Origin: Zygaena filipendulae
Lineage: Eukaryota; Arthropoda; Insecta; Lepidoptera; Zygaenidae
DNA: 64,000 nt
Assembly: GCA_907165275.2 (NCBI GenBank)
Contig: OU015664.1
Coordinates: 3,434,001 to 3,498,000 of the forward strand
Direction of reading: 5' to 3'
Shown: one piece after another, positions 25,945 to 37,693 of the stretch
Layout: every line of letters begins with the position of its first letter
How positions within the stretch are numbered: position 1 is the stretch's first letter
The notes under the pieces: generated by a model
Seen by the model: the letters and a program-made list of their open reading frames with translations, nothing else
The model's database searches: none
Told to the model about the DNA's origin: nothing
Program-made: the position numbers and the translations under genes

Positions 25945-26043
25945 AGCCCCCGCAGTTTCACCCATGGTTGTTTCGGAGTTCCCTCGGGAATTCCGGGTTA
26001 CAATATAGCCTATGACACTCACAAATAGCGGGGATTTCTATTG
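25945..26043 (+). mobile_element. CCGCGG-family 5' fragment leading into a perfect hairpin
   Basis: GATTAGCCCCCGCAGTTTCAC, GGAGTTCCCTCGGGAATTCC and AATATAGCCTATGACAC, broken where the inverted repeat 26044-26113 begins. The hairpin arm itself reads like the next part of the element (TTTTGAAAATCGATTTAGTAG). Confidence 0.6.
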
Positions 26044-26113
26044 GTAAAAGAATTTTGAAAATCGATTTAGTAGATCTCTGGATCTACTAAATCGATTTTC
26101 AAAATTCTTTTAC
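26044..26113. repeat. Perfect inverted repeat: 33-bp arms, 4-bp spacer
   Basis: Arm 26044-26076 begins GTAAAAGAATTTTGAAAATC. Arm 26081-26113 is its exact complement. The spacer is TCTG. The left arm continues the retroelement fragment upstream, so the right arm looks like a fold-back duplication of it. Confidence 0.95.
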
Positions 26114-26417
26114 CTACTACTTTTACCCCTACGATTACCCCTACTACTTCACAAAGTCACGCTCTTTATAGTATATGACTGTATAGATTTATTCAAGTTG
26201 AATGTTTTTTTGTTGAGAAGAATGTTGTTAAGAAAATTGCGTTAAATTTGTTATACGTCGCAATGTTTCTGGATTTTCCCAATCGTATACCTATAGATTT
26301 AATTGCACTAAACAACATTAGGTCGTAGTTTCAGAGTTTATTCTTTACATATCTACAAACATATTTTACATAATAATGTGAGCTTTATGTTTTTCAATTA
26401 AGTACCTACTTATTTTG

Positions 26418-26512
26418 ACGTGTTTGCAAAATTTCTGATAGTAATTAGTTGAGTGATTATGGCGTGAAAGCGTAACAAACTCACATTCGCATTTAGGTAT
26501 AATATTATGATT
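26418..26512 (+). mobile_element. CCGCGG-family 3' fragment
   Basis: GACGTGTTTGCAAAATTTC, TATGGCGTGAAAGCGTAACA and CATTTAGGTATAATATTATG, i.e. the tail half of the family. It may belong to the same insertion as 25945-26043, separated by about 300 bp. Confidence 0.55.
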
Positions 26513-29500
26513 GCTTATTCCCCCTTGCTGAGTAGAGGTGTCTTCATCGTTTCAGGCATTGTCACTATTTTCAATTGAAAAAAAAAAAGAAAAATAACAC
26601 AGTACAGTTCAATGAACATTCTCATAACATAATAATTTTCGTGAGAAAAATTTTGATTGCATTCCTAATTCGTACATACCTTTCTAGATGGCGACCAGGA
26701 GGCGCGTGCCGTGCTAGGGGGGACCCATGTCACCCCCGTTCTGGCGCTGGAATTTTGGCGGTCGACATTCTGCTTGGTCATTCCTCGAGTCATAATTTTC
26801 TGGTGCTACATGACTAGGTGAATGTGTAGAGTAAGGAAATTGTTTTTCTTTCTTTTTTGTGAAATTGTTATCGATATTTTTTTTATTTTTAAAGAGAAAT
26901 TCACAGTTGGGTGATGATTAAGTTTAGATTGAAAAAAATATTAAAGAGATATAGGAGATAACAACTATCTCATTTATAGTAAGTAGTACCTATTAGATAT
27001 GTATAGATATTTTGGAAAGAAGTTAGTTGTAAAAGGTAAAAATTAATGATAAGGAATAATCTTTTGTACTGAGAATGGTGTTAGGTCTTCAAATATAATT
27101 AATTTACCATTACGAATAATCTTCATAAATTAAGTACCTAATTTGCAAAAGTCCAATAGGAGTGTCTGATAATAATCTAATAAGATTTGATCCAATAAGA
27201 AGAAATTATCTCATGTTTTTTTGTTTTAAATTTAATGAAATTATTAAATGATTAAAAAATAAGTTATTATTGAGTGAACTTCTTTATCTTACCTGCCAGT
27301 AATAAAACAGATAAAAGGATGTGACATACTGGGTACGTGAATTTAGGTATATGCCATCAGACATTATCTAAACAGTATTTATGTGCTAAAGTATATGAAA
27401 CTTTATTTATTTATTATTATTAGTATTTATGTTTTAAAAAAAATAAAAAAAGGTTATTTGTGCAACAGCTAAACCGCACGATATACCTATGTCATTAGGA
27501 GTACGAGTATTAAGGAGAGAGGATTCCGTGCTCCTAGAATACTTCTACCCTCATCTCTGTTAATAGTATTCAGCTCATGGAATTTTGATGCTTACTATTC
27601 CGCATGGTCATTGCAATTTTCACTATTTCAGACGTAACGGTAAGTTAATATGGAAACAGCTTCACTTGATTTTGATCGTTTCTCGTTTTCAAGATGGTGA
27701 TGTAAGAAGATAATATTATGTATCATTTTGAGAAAGTAAAAGTAAATTATTAACTAATAAAATAAATTGGTTATGTAAAAAAAAATATCCTCTAAGATAA
27801 AAGAAGTTCACTCTTTCTAGGAGGTACAGGTAACTACCTACATATATATTGAGATAGTTAAATTGTATATCTAAATACCAGAATATTAACAAAGTAACAA
27901 CAAACACGAAAAACCATAGTATTACTCTAGTCGCCAGATTGTTTATGCCTCTATAATTGACCCTACGTTGGTAATAGGTACGTTGTGGGATTTAATTTGC
28001 CTAAACTTTCTGAAAAATAAAAGTTGAGTTGTAAAAAGTGGGTTTTGTTGTGTACTATGCATATAGCGCATATGGGATAAAAATGTTGACAAAACAGTGA
28101 CGGTTTTATATCTAAGAAGAAGATATGTGACGTTTTGAGCTGATTTCTTTAGTATCCTCCAAGAGCTCTGAGAAAGATTTTGCAATTTGAAACCGTCCAA
28201 CAATGATAGTAGATAGTAATTTAGAATAGAATACACTTAATTGTACACCAAAATAATTAATTTTACAGTGTGTTTACAGAAACTTATAACTAAAGGCATA
28301 CAAAAGGCGGTCTTATCGCTTTACTAGCGATCTCTTCCAGACAACCTTTTAACAATTTATTTAAAACTGGCTAGATTCTAAAGACTCTTCATATGCGAGA
28401 GTTCTTAAGAAAAAAAAAATGAAAGAAGTTCGATCACACTCACTGTGCGTAGGCAACGTTGCGAATAAACAAAAGAACTCCGTCTCCACACTATAAGCCC
28501 GGAGAAATTCGCAGAATGTGGCTCCTACGAGTCCTAAGGCTGATAATTTTACGGGACTCGTTTTAAGAGGCACTAACGCAATGAATGAATAATTCCGTGA
28601 TGTAATTATACAGTTTGCGAACGCACATAAAGACAAACTCACTGTGTGAGTGCATCGAAAAGTTTTTATTGTTATTGGGCGAATGAAAATATATAATGTG
28701 GCATATGTGTTTGCCCAGAACAGCGGTATTATTCTTGCTCTTCTATTTTTTGTGATCCGGATGTCATATTGAAATCATATTGATTTCCAATGACTTTACG
28801 GTAAAAGAAAACATCGGAGGAAACGAAATTAAATTACAATAATTTAATTAAATAAAAAAGTAGGTAGGTATAGTTTCTATCGGCAGCTATGAAAAAAATT
28901 GCTTTGATAAAATGCGTAATTAATTCCCTCCAAAGATATTTTAAAAAATGTTTTTTTTTCCAAACTCACCATCTAGGCATGCAATCAAAGCAAGAATAGT
29001 ATGATAATTAGGTAAATATTTTACTAAATATTTTGTTTTCAGTGTACGTAGTTATAACGCATGTCATTCTTCCCTGAAGGGAATAAAATAGTCCACTTTA
29101 ACTGACATACACGTTTAACTAGTTTAAGACTTTATTATTTGAGCAACGCAATCCAAATTAGCTTGCTTTTGCCGCACATTTGAGTTGCATTTTCGATTGC
29201 TTTATTGCTCCAAATCCTTTCTCGTAAACTATTCTCTTTGAATAATTGCTGCGTGGACTTGAAAGGATAGTGCGCGTATTCAGGCTGTGTCTCAACCACT
29301 GTGGTCTGAGTTTGGGGTCGGTGTGTGAAGGTACATACGAATCTATGTACCCTACTAACTAGGTTTATTTATCACGTCAATTTCATAGTTTGTATTGGAA
29401 TTAGAATTTCTTAAAAAATAGATAACCAGATTTCAGAGCGAGGAAACGCATTTTGAAACGCACGATATAGACTACAATACCAACGTCGCATGTCATTCTA

Positions 29501-29886
29501 ACAATCGCATTTAAAAATTTCTTGGAAGAAGTAAACGTGTGTCGCGTAATATAAAAAGTTTAGTTAAAGTTATAGTTATAAAATATAAAATTCATTGTTA
29601 CATTTTTAAAGCAAGACCAAGAGACTTTCCAAGAGATCCACAAAGCAAGAAATATTATTTATAATTATTTTACGATCAAAACTAATTTACCTACGCCTGT
29701 TTAAAATGATTTTTTATGTAAGTAAGTAGTGTTTAACTAACCGAAACTCAACTGGTTTCTATAATAGGTATTTTGAGAGCCGGTTAAATCTCGCGAGTTA
29801 ACCCTTTTTGTAAAATAGATAGGTACGAGATGATATTTAACCGGTCCAGCATTGATGCTGTGACCGCATTAGTGGTCGCGGGTGAC

Positions 29887-29918
29887 AGGTCATGGCATTA
29901 GGTCATGACTCATGACCT
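29887..29918. promoter_or_regulatory. Cluster of nuclear-receptor half-sites overlapping an AP-1 site
   Basis: AGGTCA at 29887-29892 and 29900-29905 (direct repeat, 7-bp spacer), then TGACCT at 29913-29918 (inverted to the second, 7-bp spacer). TGACTCA, the AP-1 consensus, occupies the spacer (29906-29912). The motifs are plain in the sequence; a regulatory role is inference. Ecdysone receptor/USP sites usually have a 1-bp spacer, so a monomer-binding receptor would fit better. Confidence 0.4.
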
Positions 29919-31419
29919 CACCTGACCCGACTCGTATAGTTTGGGTTAAAATTGATGCTGCGATCCATATAAATAATTTCTATGACCACTCATTACTGTA
30001 CTCACGTGTTTTTAACGAATTTTACAACATAAACATATTTTCCTCTGCACCATGTTTTAAGTGTTATTATGGTCAGATAGTGTGATTAAGATTTTTTTCT
30101 TATTGGTTTAATAAACTTGTTATTGCATTAAAGTTTTAACTAAATAAGACTTTTTCTAATAATATTCTTTTTACTATTCTTCCATTAAAATTAAAGAATA
30201 CAACCTTTTTTATATTTATATTCAACGCAGTCTTGCCTGGGTTGTTTTTCTCACAAAATTCAATAATTATGACATGTGAATAACTTGCACGATTGATGAG
30301 TGAGAAATTACTAATTGCAAGTGGTAGCTTAACGTTGTTAGGCAATGTTAGTAGGTACCTAATGCCCTGCAAAAATTCAGGTTACTGTATTCTAAATTAG
30401 GTTATCTTCTCTACTATAATAAGAAATGGATGTAATTTGAGAAGCGGTTGTTAGATCAGGTTTTAAAAAAAACATCGTAACTATCAACCACTGATTGTAG
30501 GGTAATAAGCGATAGTATATGTTCGGATGTTTGTTACCCAATTCCATTTAACCTTTATTATTTACCTTTAAAATTTTAAATTAACATCTTTTAAAAAAAA
30601 CCTGTGTGTAGAAATTCTTTTTAATTTTTAAGGAAAACCAAGAATTCTTATTAGGACAGGCGTTATCTTTTTCTATTTAAAAAGCATAAAGGTAGAAGAG
30701 TTGGATACAACCTAGGTAGATACTTTACAGGTCATAAGAACGGGTTAAAAATGTCCGAGGATTTTTCACTGAGCGGTGGCGAGACGGCTAGGAGAACAGA
30801 GGAGGATCAGGGGCGTACTACGAACTTTATATGAGATTATTTAATACCTATTGGAAGTATGTAGTTTGATATGTAAAGTACCTAACATTTTTTTTACAAT
30901 TACTATACATCTTCTCATTGATAAAGCAAACATGATGCATGCAAAGAGATGGAAACTGAAAAATAAAATCACAATTGGCATTAAAAAAGTAAACAAAATA
31001 GTTTCGTTTTGTAGCATCAACTAATAAAAATGTACCTAATTGTTAAAACCAAATAATTTGTGTTACGGGTTCTAATATGCTAATAAGCTTTACGATAATA
31101 TGAAAGTGCGGATCATTCAAAGTATACCGACCTATATACCTAAGTACCTACCTACTATAACAAAATGAGCGTTTTATTACGGAATAGAGACCAACATAAA
31201 AATTAATATACTGAGGCAGGGTACACTATTATTATAATGTCAAATAAACGAGAACTTAAGTATTCAAGTCTCCAATAATAAGTAATTTATTTTTTTATAT
31301 ACTTTCTATTAGATATGAAAATATCGAGCAAAGCCCACTTTAATAGAAACATTTCGGCTAACCGAAAACAAACATTTGTACGGAACTTTGTTAACTTTAA
31401 CAATTCATTGCGAAGTTCG

Positions 31420-31690
31420 GCCCTGCGCATTGGCCGAACCCTTTCGCCCCCGCTCGCCGCCGCCGCTCGCCGCGCACCCCCGCCCCCACAGTTTCCGAAT
31501 TAATTGCAATCAAAAGGAAGGACACGAGTGTAGTCCACCCCTTACTCGGTGTGCCATGTTGGAAGTTTGCTGCGCGGCTGTGCCAGTGTGGGTTAAACGT
31601 TTGGATGTGTGTGTGGACGCGTCGCGTCTATAGATATCTAGTGTGTTGGACTTGACGCGTCTTTTGCGTATGTGTGCGGCACGTCGTATA
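31420..31690. other. GC-rich unique island
   Basis: A C/G-rich core (31440-31500, repeated CGCCGCCGC and CCCCCGCCCCCACA words) followed by a GT-rich stretch with GACGCGTCGCGTC. Two overlapping plus-strand open frames here are low-complexity and unlike any protein I know. A candidate regulatory island. Confidence 0.35.
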
Positions 31691-32789
31691 TTATTATTAT
31701 GTCCATTTTGTAAGTCGCGAATTTATGCGACTGTCATACTACCTATATGGTTGTCGTTGTAGATACCTACTTACTGTTCACGGGTGAAATTATTTTGGAC
31801 ATGGCAGTTGACTCCATGAGCTTTCGATCTTTACAATCACTAAAATATTTTTTAACGAATCGATAAAAATTAGGGAAAATTCTCTGTTTATAATCTAATT
31901 TTTCTCTACCATTTTTAGCATATGGTCGTTTTTCTAGTATCTTAAATACTTGCTATCTATTAACACTAATTGTTGGCAAGTAAATAATTAGAGTATTTTT
32001 TTATTTTTATAAATACTTAGGAGTAATTATTATGGAAGAAACTATTATAAATTTGAAAATGTTAGATTTTTTGTTAAGCTTTCCCATCGTAACAAAATTA
32101 TTAACGTATCAATATTTCTTAATTGTTGCAAAAAAAACCTATTTTGGGTAACCGGGAAGTGCTATAAGGTACCTACTGTCCCGGTACATTAAGAAATTGA
32201 GTTCTAACATATTTTAAATGAGTATCGTTTGAGCTTAACGTACGTATCTCATATACGATTCTATGAAACTACATTAATATTTCAGTTTAAAAGGGGGTCT
32301 GGTGGGGAGGTCGGGCTCCTCTATAAACAGCCCTTGGTCTTCCAAAGTTATTCCAACTTAACTTGCCAAGTCCCACTCGGGGGTGTGTGTAAAGGTTGCT
32401 CGCTAAAGGGGAGTGTAATAGTGGCTTATCTTTAAGTTTCGGGGTCTTTGTTAGACCTTTTTGTTACAACTTTAGTCTTTAGTAGCTATTTAAATCTTGT
32501 ATATGCCTAGTACAAACTGGGTGTCAAATTCAAATAAAGTAATTAAGTAGGTACCTATGTTATATTTTAATACAAACTTAATAGAAATTGGGACCAAAAT
32601 TTATGTGAATAAAATTTTTACATGAATTTGAAATATAAACTTTTTATTCATTAAAATTTAAATTGACGTTGGTACAATTTCGTGATATAAATTGTCGTAG
32701 TTCGCCGAACCGTATAAGTACTTGTATCTATAGCACTTTTTTCATGTATAAGGAAAACATACGTGTGGAAAGTTAAGCTATTATTTTAA

Positions 32790-32994
32790 ACTAGTTGTTC
32801 CCAGTGGTTTCACCCACGTTAATTTCGGAGTTACCGCGGGAATTCCGCGACAAAAAGTACCCAATGTCCTTCTCTGTACCCCTGATAATGTGTATGAAAA
32901 ATTTCATGATGTTCGGTTGAGCCGTTAAGGCGTGAAAGCGTAACAGATTGACAGATAGAGAGAGTTACTTTTGCATTTATAATATTAGTAGGGA
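32790..32994 (+). mobile_element. CCGCGG-family element, full length
   Basis: AACTAGTTGTTCCCAGTGG start, GGAGTTACCGCGGGAATTCC, GTTCGGTTGAGCCGTTAAGG, and a TTATAATATTAGTAGGGA tail that runs into a 9-bp tandem array at 32987-33023. Confidence 0.8.
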
Positions 32995-33023
32995 ATAGTA
33001 GGGATAGTAGGGATAGTAGGGAT
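32987..33023 (+). repeat. Minisatellite, about four units of ATAGTAGGG
   Basis: The 9-mer repeats head to tail with the first unit slightly different (TAGTAGGGA). The array begins inside the tail of the element at 32790-32994. Confidence 0.9.
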
Positions 33024-33232
33024 ATGCTACCCTATAGATATCTACTTATAAAAAAGCGCTTTCTGAGCAGATGCATCGTGAAACAATTAACGGATTTCAA
33101 TTAAACCTGGAGTGTAAGTAGCTTATATTCGTCTACATGTCTGCAATAACCAGACTATTTTTGTTGCACTTCAATAAAGAATTTCCTAAGGAATTCCATA
33201 ATTCACATGAATGATGAGCTTCAGCTATATCT

Positions 33233-33514
33233 TTGACAACCCGATTGGCGCAATGGTCACCATGCCTGCCCGCTAATCAAGAGGTTCCGGGTTCGATTCC
33301 CGGTGGGGGTGGACTTTGTGTGATGAACACAGGGTTCCATTTTCCAGTCTGGGTGTGTATATATATATCTATATTATTATATATATGTAATAATATGTGT
33401 AGTATATAACACGTTTGCTTGGTTTCCACGACACAAGCTTATAGCTTACTGTGGGATCAAGTAGATCTGTGTGTTGTGAAGTGGATTATTATTATTATTG
33501 ATTATTATTATATC
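33233..33514 (+). mobile_element. tRNA-derived SINE, copy 1
   Basis: A polymerase III A-box-like TGGCGCAATGG (33246-33256) and a perfect B box GGTTCGATTCC (33290-33300) form a tRNA-like head. A unique body follows (GACTTTGTGTGATGAACACA, CACGTTTGCTTGGTTTCCAC) and a (TTA)n tail. Most of it matches copy 2 at 36640-36905. A candidate short target duplication TATATCT lies just before the head and after the tail. It lacks a tRNA 3' end and so is not a tRNA gene. Confidence 0.85.
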
Positions 33515-35913
33515 TAGTCCTAAATATATCTATGTAATAAACAAGGACCTACACTCGATGTCAAAAGTTATAAATTTATGTACAGTCGAGCATATAATAT
33601 CTACAAGGAAATATCGATAATCTAACTTGTGTTTCGTACAAATAGCATATTGTTAATAACTATTATTATAATGTAACGATATTATCTTTCAACTCGCTGA
33701 ACATAAACGAACCGTTGATACGACTCAGCGGCACTAGCTTTGTCGTGGGGTGTCCACATGTTCACTTGCACACAGTACTTAAACACATCGTCCCATTGGT
33801 GAGCAACGATTTATTGTGCTGAGCAAAGAACTTAGAACATTTTTATTTGATTTTTTTTTTAAACTGCCGTTTCAATTATAGGTCTTAATGGACACTTTAA
33901 TTATTGTCAGATATTTTTGTTTCTCAATTTTTATCAGTGTTTCCCCCTCTACCATTTTGTTGCATTTATTTACAGTTTCAACATGGTAATTTATTTTCAT
34001 GTGAAATTTATTTATAACCTGCGTATTTGGACACGTAAGGAAAAATTTCGGTGAGGAATTTTGAATATTTGCAGGTTTTTAAAAAACTTTAATAGTTTTA
34101 TTTTTTGTAAGACAAAAAGTTTAATTTCATACACCTTGTAGATAGTTTATTATGTGTATAGATTTGACTAGAGATACAGTCACGATCATGGTCACCCTAC
34201 CACTTATGTACGCGTTGCAAAGTCGAGAAGCCAACGAGATTTTGACCAATTTACAGCGTGCCAAGTGGAAAGATAAGCTAATACGGCTTAGCAAGGGGGG
34301 ATTTGTATAGGAAAACTAATTTTGCATACTTACATGGTGTCCCTCGAGTTAGGTGCACGTGGGTACGAAGACAAGTTAGGGAAATGACATTATCTCATGT
34401 ATAAATACCAACTCATTACATTAAGAGGCAGAAATTAATTTGAAATGGATAAATAAATTTGTAATATTATATTTGTTGCTTTGACCATTCCTCAAACCTC
34501 CCCGAATAGAGAGCGAAAAAGTGGGGATCCGATTCACACACACATCCAAAATCTCGTATTTCCTTTTTTTCTCCTGAATTCATTTATGAAATACTTTAAA
34601 TAGGTGAGTATGCTTATTTGTTTCTCTTTAGTGAAAACAAGTATATTGCTTGTAATACATAAGGATACTGGAGCTTCCTGTATGTGAAATATTTTTTTAC
34701 AATACCGATTCACGATTGTAAGTAAAGTACAAAGACTACAACCCTACAAACAAACTTTTCCTCGTTGAAATATTATTAATATAGATTAATATGTCTATCT
34801 CAGAATTTTGCAAACTAATTGAATTCTACCAGTACTTACTTCACGGTACTTCTTTCATTCTTAGTGGGCTTATTCTGAAGTTATAATCACCACAATCATC
34901 TAAAAAGATGTTCGAAGATTTACTGCATTTTTCCAATATTCCATAAAATCAAAGTCAAATAATTTTATTCAAAGTTGGCCCGCACTCTTCCTACATCTTT
35001 ACTCTTAGTAGACATGGGCCCACAAAGATATGCAAAACAGAACCTTTTCGATCCGTACCTACGCTCAAACTATATCTGCAATTTAATTTATATAGCAACA
35101 CTAATGACTCAGTGGCACGCGCTTGGCCGTCGAAGGGTGACCAGTAAGGGACGAAAATTTCCTAAAGGGTTACCCTAAAACCAGGGACGAAGAGCGATAA
35201 TTAATGCCTCCAAAACGTCTGTGTTCTAGTGAATTAGTCCAAGCAATTTTCGTCTCTAAATCTAATGTTAATAAAGGCGAATATTTGATTTACTTTCAAC
35301 GTACGTTCGGTCCAATTTTATAGTGTAGGGTGGCAAATAATAAGAGAGTTTCGGTACATACAAAGTTAGTAGAGAGTTGTTGATGAATGACACTCGACGG
35401 AGCCATTGCCCTTCGGATGTTTTAAATGGGTTGGTATAAGAAATGTCGGATATCCAGTGAAATATTTCGCTTTGGGTGTGCGTGGTGCTTTATATTATGT
35501 TTGCCTATGGTAATTAATATGTTAAGTTGGCAATATTGTGCGAATGTTTGCGTTTGATGGCCGACTTGAGAGTCGATTGTTTTTGATAATGTTCTCTCGT
35601 GTGTCTGCCTATGTTTAATTATCGCAACGTTTTGCTAATTGCTAGATTTCTAATGAAAGTTTACGATGCTTTGATAATATGTATAATTACGAAATAAATT
35701 ATGATTAAAATTATGTATTTAACACTCTGTGTTGCTTACTTACATTGTGGGAAAAAAGTTGTGCAAAAACACGTGCTGCTAGAGCAAAGATGGGTGCTCC
35801 GTGCTGCAAAGCGTTGCAACCGTTTGTGACTTTTCTTTTTGCTTTTTTGTATTTCGCAATTTAATAATATTATAGTAAGAACCAAATAAACTTATATAAA
35901 TCAAGTAAATCTT
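33515..35913. other. Intergenic DNA
   Basis: No gene or clear transposon. 34180-34320 and 35100-35340 are unique and somewhat GC-richer. Confidence 0.35.
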
Positions 35914-36234
35914 TACTAATATTATAAAATTGCAAAAGTGACTTTGTTTGTTTGTTTCTTACTCTTTCACGGGTAAACGGCTCGACCGATCACCATGAAA
36001 TTTTGCATACACGTTGTCAGGAGTACAGAGAAGGACACAGGCTCCTTTATATTCCGAAACTCCCAAAGTAACACGGAAGAAACTATATTAAATTTTGCAT
36101 ATTACCTACCTATACGTTGTCAAGGGTAGGTACCCACAGAAAAAATATAGGGTAGTTATAGTAAGTTCTTTTATCTCGGAATACCCGTGAGATCTCCGAA
36201 GTTAGCGAGAGTGAAACCGCGGGGAACAGCTAGT
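35914..36234 (-). mobile_element. CCGCGG-family element with duplicated middle
   Basis: On the minus strand it runs from ACTAGCTGTTCCCCGCGG to TTATAATATTAGTAAAG. The AAATTTYATG / GTTGTCA block occurs twice (near 35996-36023 and 36090-36125), making this copy about 110 bp longer than usual. Confidence 0.7.
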
Positions 36235-36639
36235 AAATAAATAAAATTCAGTTTGCAGTATATTATTTATGAGAAACTTTAAAATTTTCAGAATCCTAAT
36301 CCACCATCCACGCAGATGACTTGCAGGATGAGTAGGTAGTAGGCACCCACACCTATCACGCCATATGTCAGGGGGATCCGGATTATTCACGCTAATTATT
36401 TGTAATTATCTCGCATCGACATCCCTGCACGGCGTCCACTTACAGTGTTAGCATTCGCCTTGTTAATTTATAATGTTATTTGGAAATTTGTGACTGTATA
36501 CTCTATATTCTCTATAAGTATACGCATGTATAAAAGTGATTGAAATAAAAATATGAAAAAAATTCGCTTTAGTTCAGAGCAAAGAGAGTAAGATCTTTTC
36601 TATGAGAAATATCATTTAAATATTAAATAACGTATTTAT

Positions 36640-36905
36640 TTGACTACCCGATTGGCGTAGTAGGTCAACATGTCTGCCCGCTAATCAAGAAGTTCCGGGT
36701 TCGATTCCCGGTGGGGGTGCACTTTGTGTGATGGACACAGGGTTCCAATTTCCAGTCTGGGTGTGTATCTATAGTATAATAATATATATGTAATTTTATG
36801 TAGTATATACCACGTTTGCTTGGTTTCCACGACACAAGCTAACAATAGCTAACTGTGGGATCAAGTAGATCTGTGTGTTGTGAAGTGGATTATTATTATT
36901 ATTAT
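36640..36905 (+). mobile_element. tRNA-derived SINE, copy 2
   Basis: Same family as 33233-33514: degenerate A box TGGCGTAGTAGG (36653-36664), B box GGTTCGATTCC (36698-36708), the same body, and a (TTA)n tail ending near 36905. The two copies differ mainly in the AT-repeat stretch in mid-body. Confidence 0.85.
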
Positions 36906-37050
36906 CATAATTGGGTATCTTTCGGGGTATGAAACTCACAATTCTAATTAGTCCGTCAGTTAGATAATAAAAAAATAGACACATATTTTTTGCTTTTTCA
37001 AATTAATGAAAATAAACATAGATAAAGCGCATTAAAGGGTGGGGGACTAG

Positions 37051-37104
37051 TGACGTCATTATTCGGTATAAGCCCCGTACAAACTGCACCGGGTTGTGAC
37101 GTCA
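37051..37104. promoter_or_regulatory. Pair of perfect CRE/ATF palindromes
   Basis: TGACGTCA at 37051-37058 and again at 37097-37104, 46 bp apart start to start, in a stretch less AT-rich than its surroundings (37038-37110). CREB/ATF-family binding is the known meaning of this octamer. It could also be part of an unrecognised repeat. Confidence 0.4.
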
Positions 37105-37471
37105 CGCGAAATTTCAACTATACTAATAATGAATTGGAAGTAGTAATATAATCTGTTAATGGAAAAATTAAGATAAGGTAATCAAATTGATCGGATTCAA
37201 ACGTGCTCTAGGTACACTCCGCCGACATTTTCGCAACCTTAGCTAAATATAACAACTGTATAAGTAAACAGTATTTGTAATTTTAGAGTCTAGATTCTTC
37301 GAACTAGGCGAGGATACAAATAAATTATGTAATCGACAAGATTGGAATCGATATGTAATCGATAGGAACAAACTATTTTTTTTCTTGTATTAGAAAGGTA
37401 TATAGGTTTAGAAATTATCGAGTATTTTCCACTAGGTATGTATGTCTACGTTGACGTCGCTGCCCGTTAAT

Positions 37472-37693
37472 TGGACGCAGATAAGCAATAACATGTTAAC
37501 CCACAAAATTAAGTTATTGATTCAGAACGATTTATTGAGAGTTAGGGAACGTTTTTTAATTATGGGTTTACCTTATTACATTGCAATATTGAACATAAAA
37601 AATGTTGACACAAATGGCGCTCCTACTTTTTAAACACGCTTTACTCAAAATTTCTCCAGTGTGGGTTAACACACTATTCCTTATCTATGTCCA
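37472..37693. mobile_element. TGGAC-ended MITE, copy 1
   Basis: The left end TGGACGCAGATAAGCAATA mirrors the right end (complement TGGACATAGATAAGGAATA), followed by inverted TGTTAACCCAC words. Copy 2 at 44571-44808 is about 80-90% identical by eye, which fixes the boundaries. The adjacent dinucleotide is AT on both sides, but I cannot determine the true target duplication. Open frames inside it are chance readings. Confidence 0.7.

Larger units (their letters stand above)
26514..32789. other. Intergenic AT-rich DNA, transposon-poor
   Basis: Over 6 kb with almost no recognisable repeat. The receptor half-site cluster (29887-29918) and the GC-rich island (31420-31690) fall here. The relative lack of insertions may point to functional non-coding sequence. 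Confidence 0.35.

Noticed and set aside
33246..33300. tRNA gene
   Set aside because: A and B boxes are present, but the acceptor stem cannot be paired and the same head occurs with the same non-tRNA body at 36640-36905, so it is a SINE.
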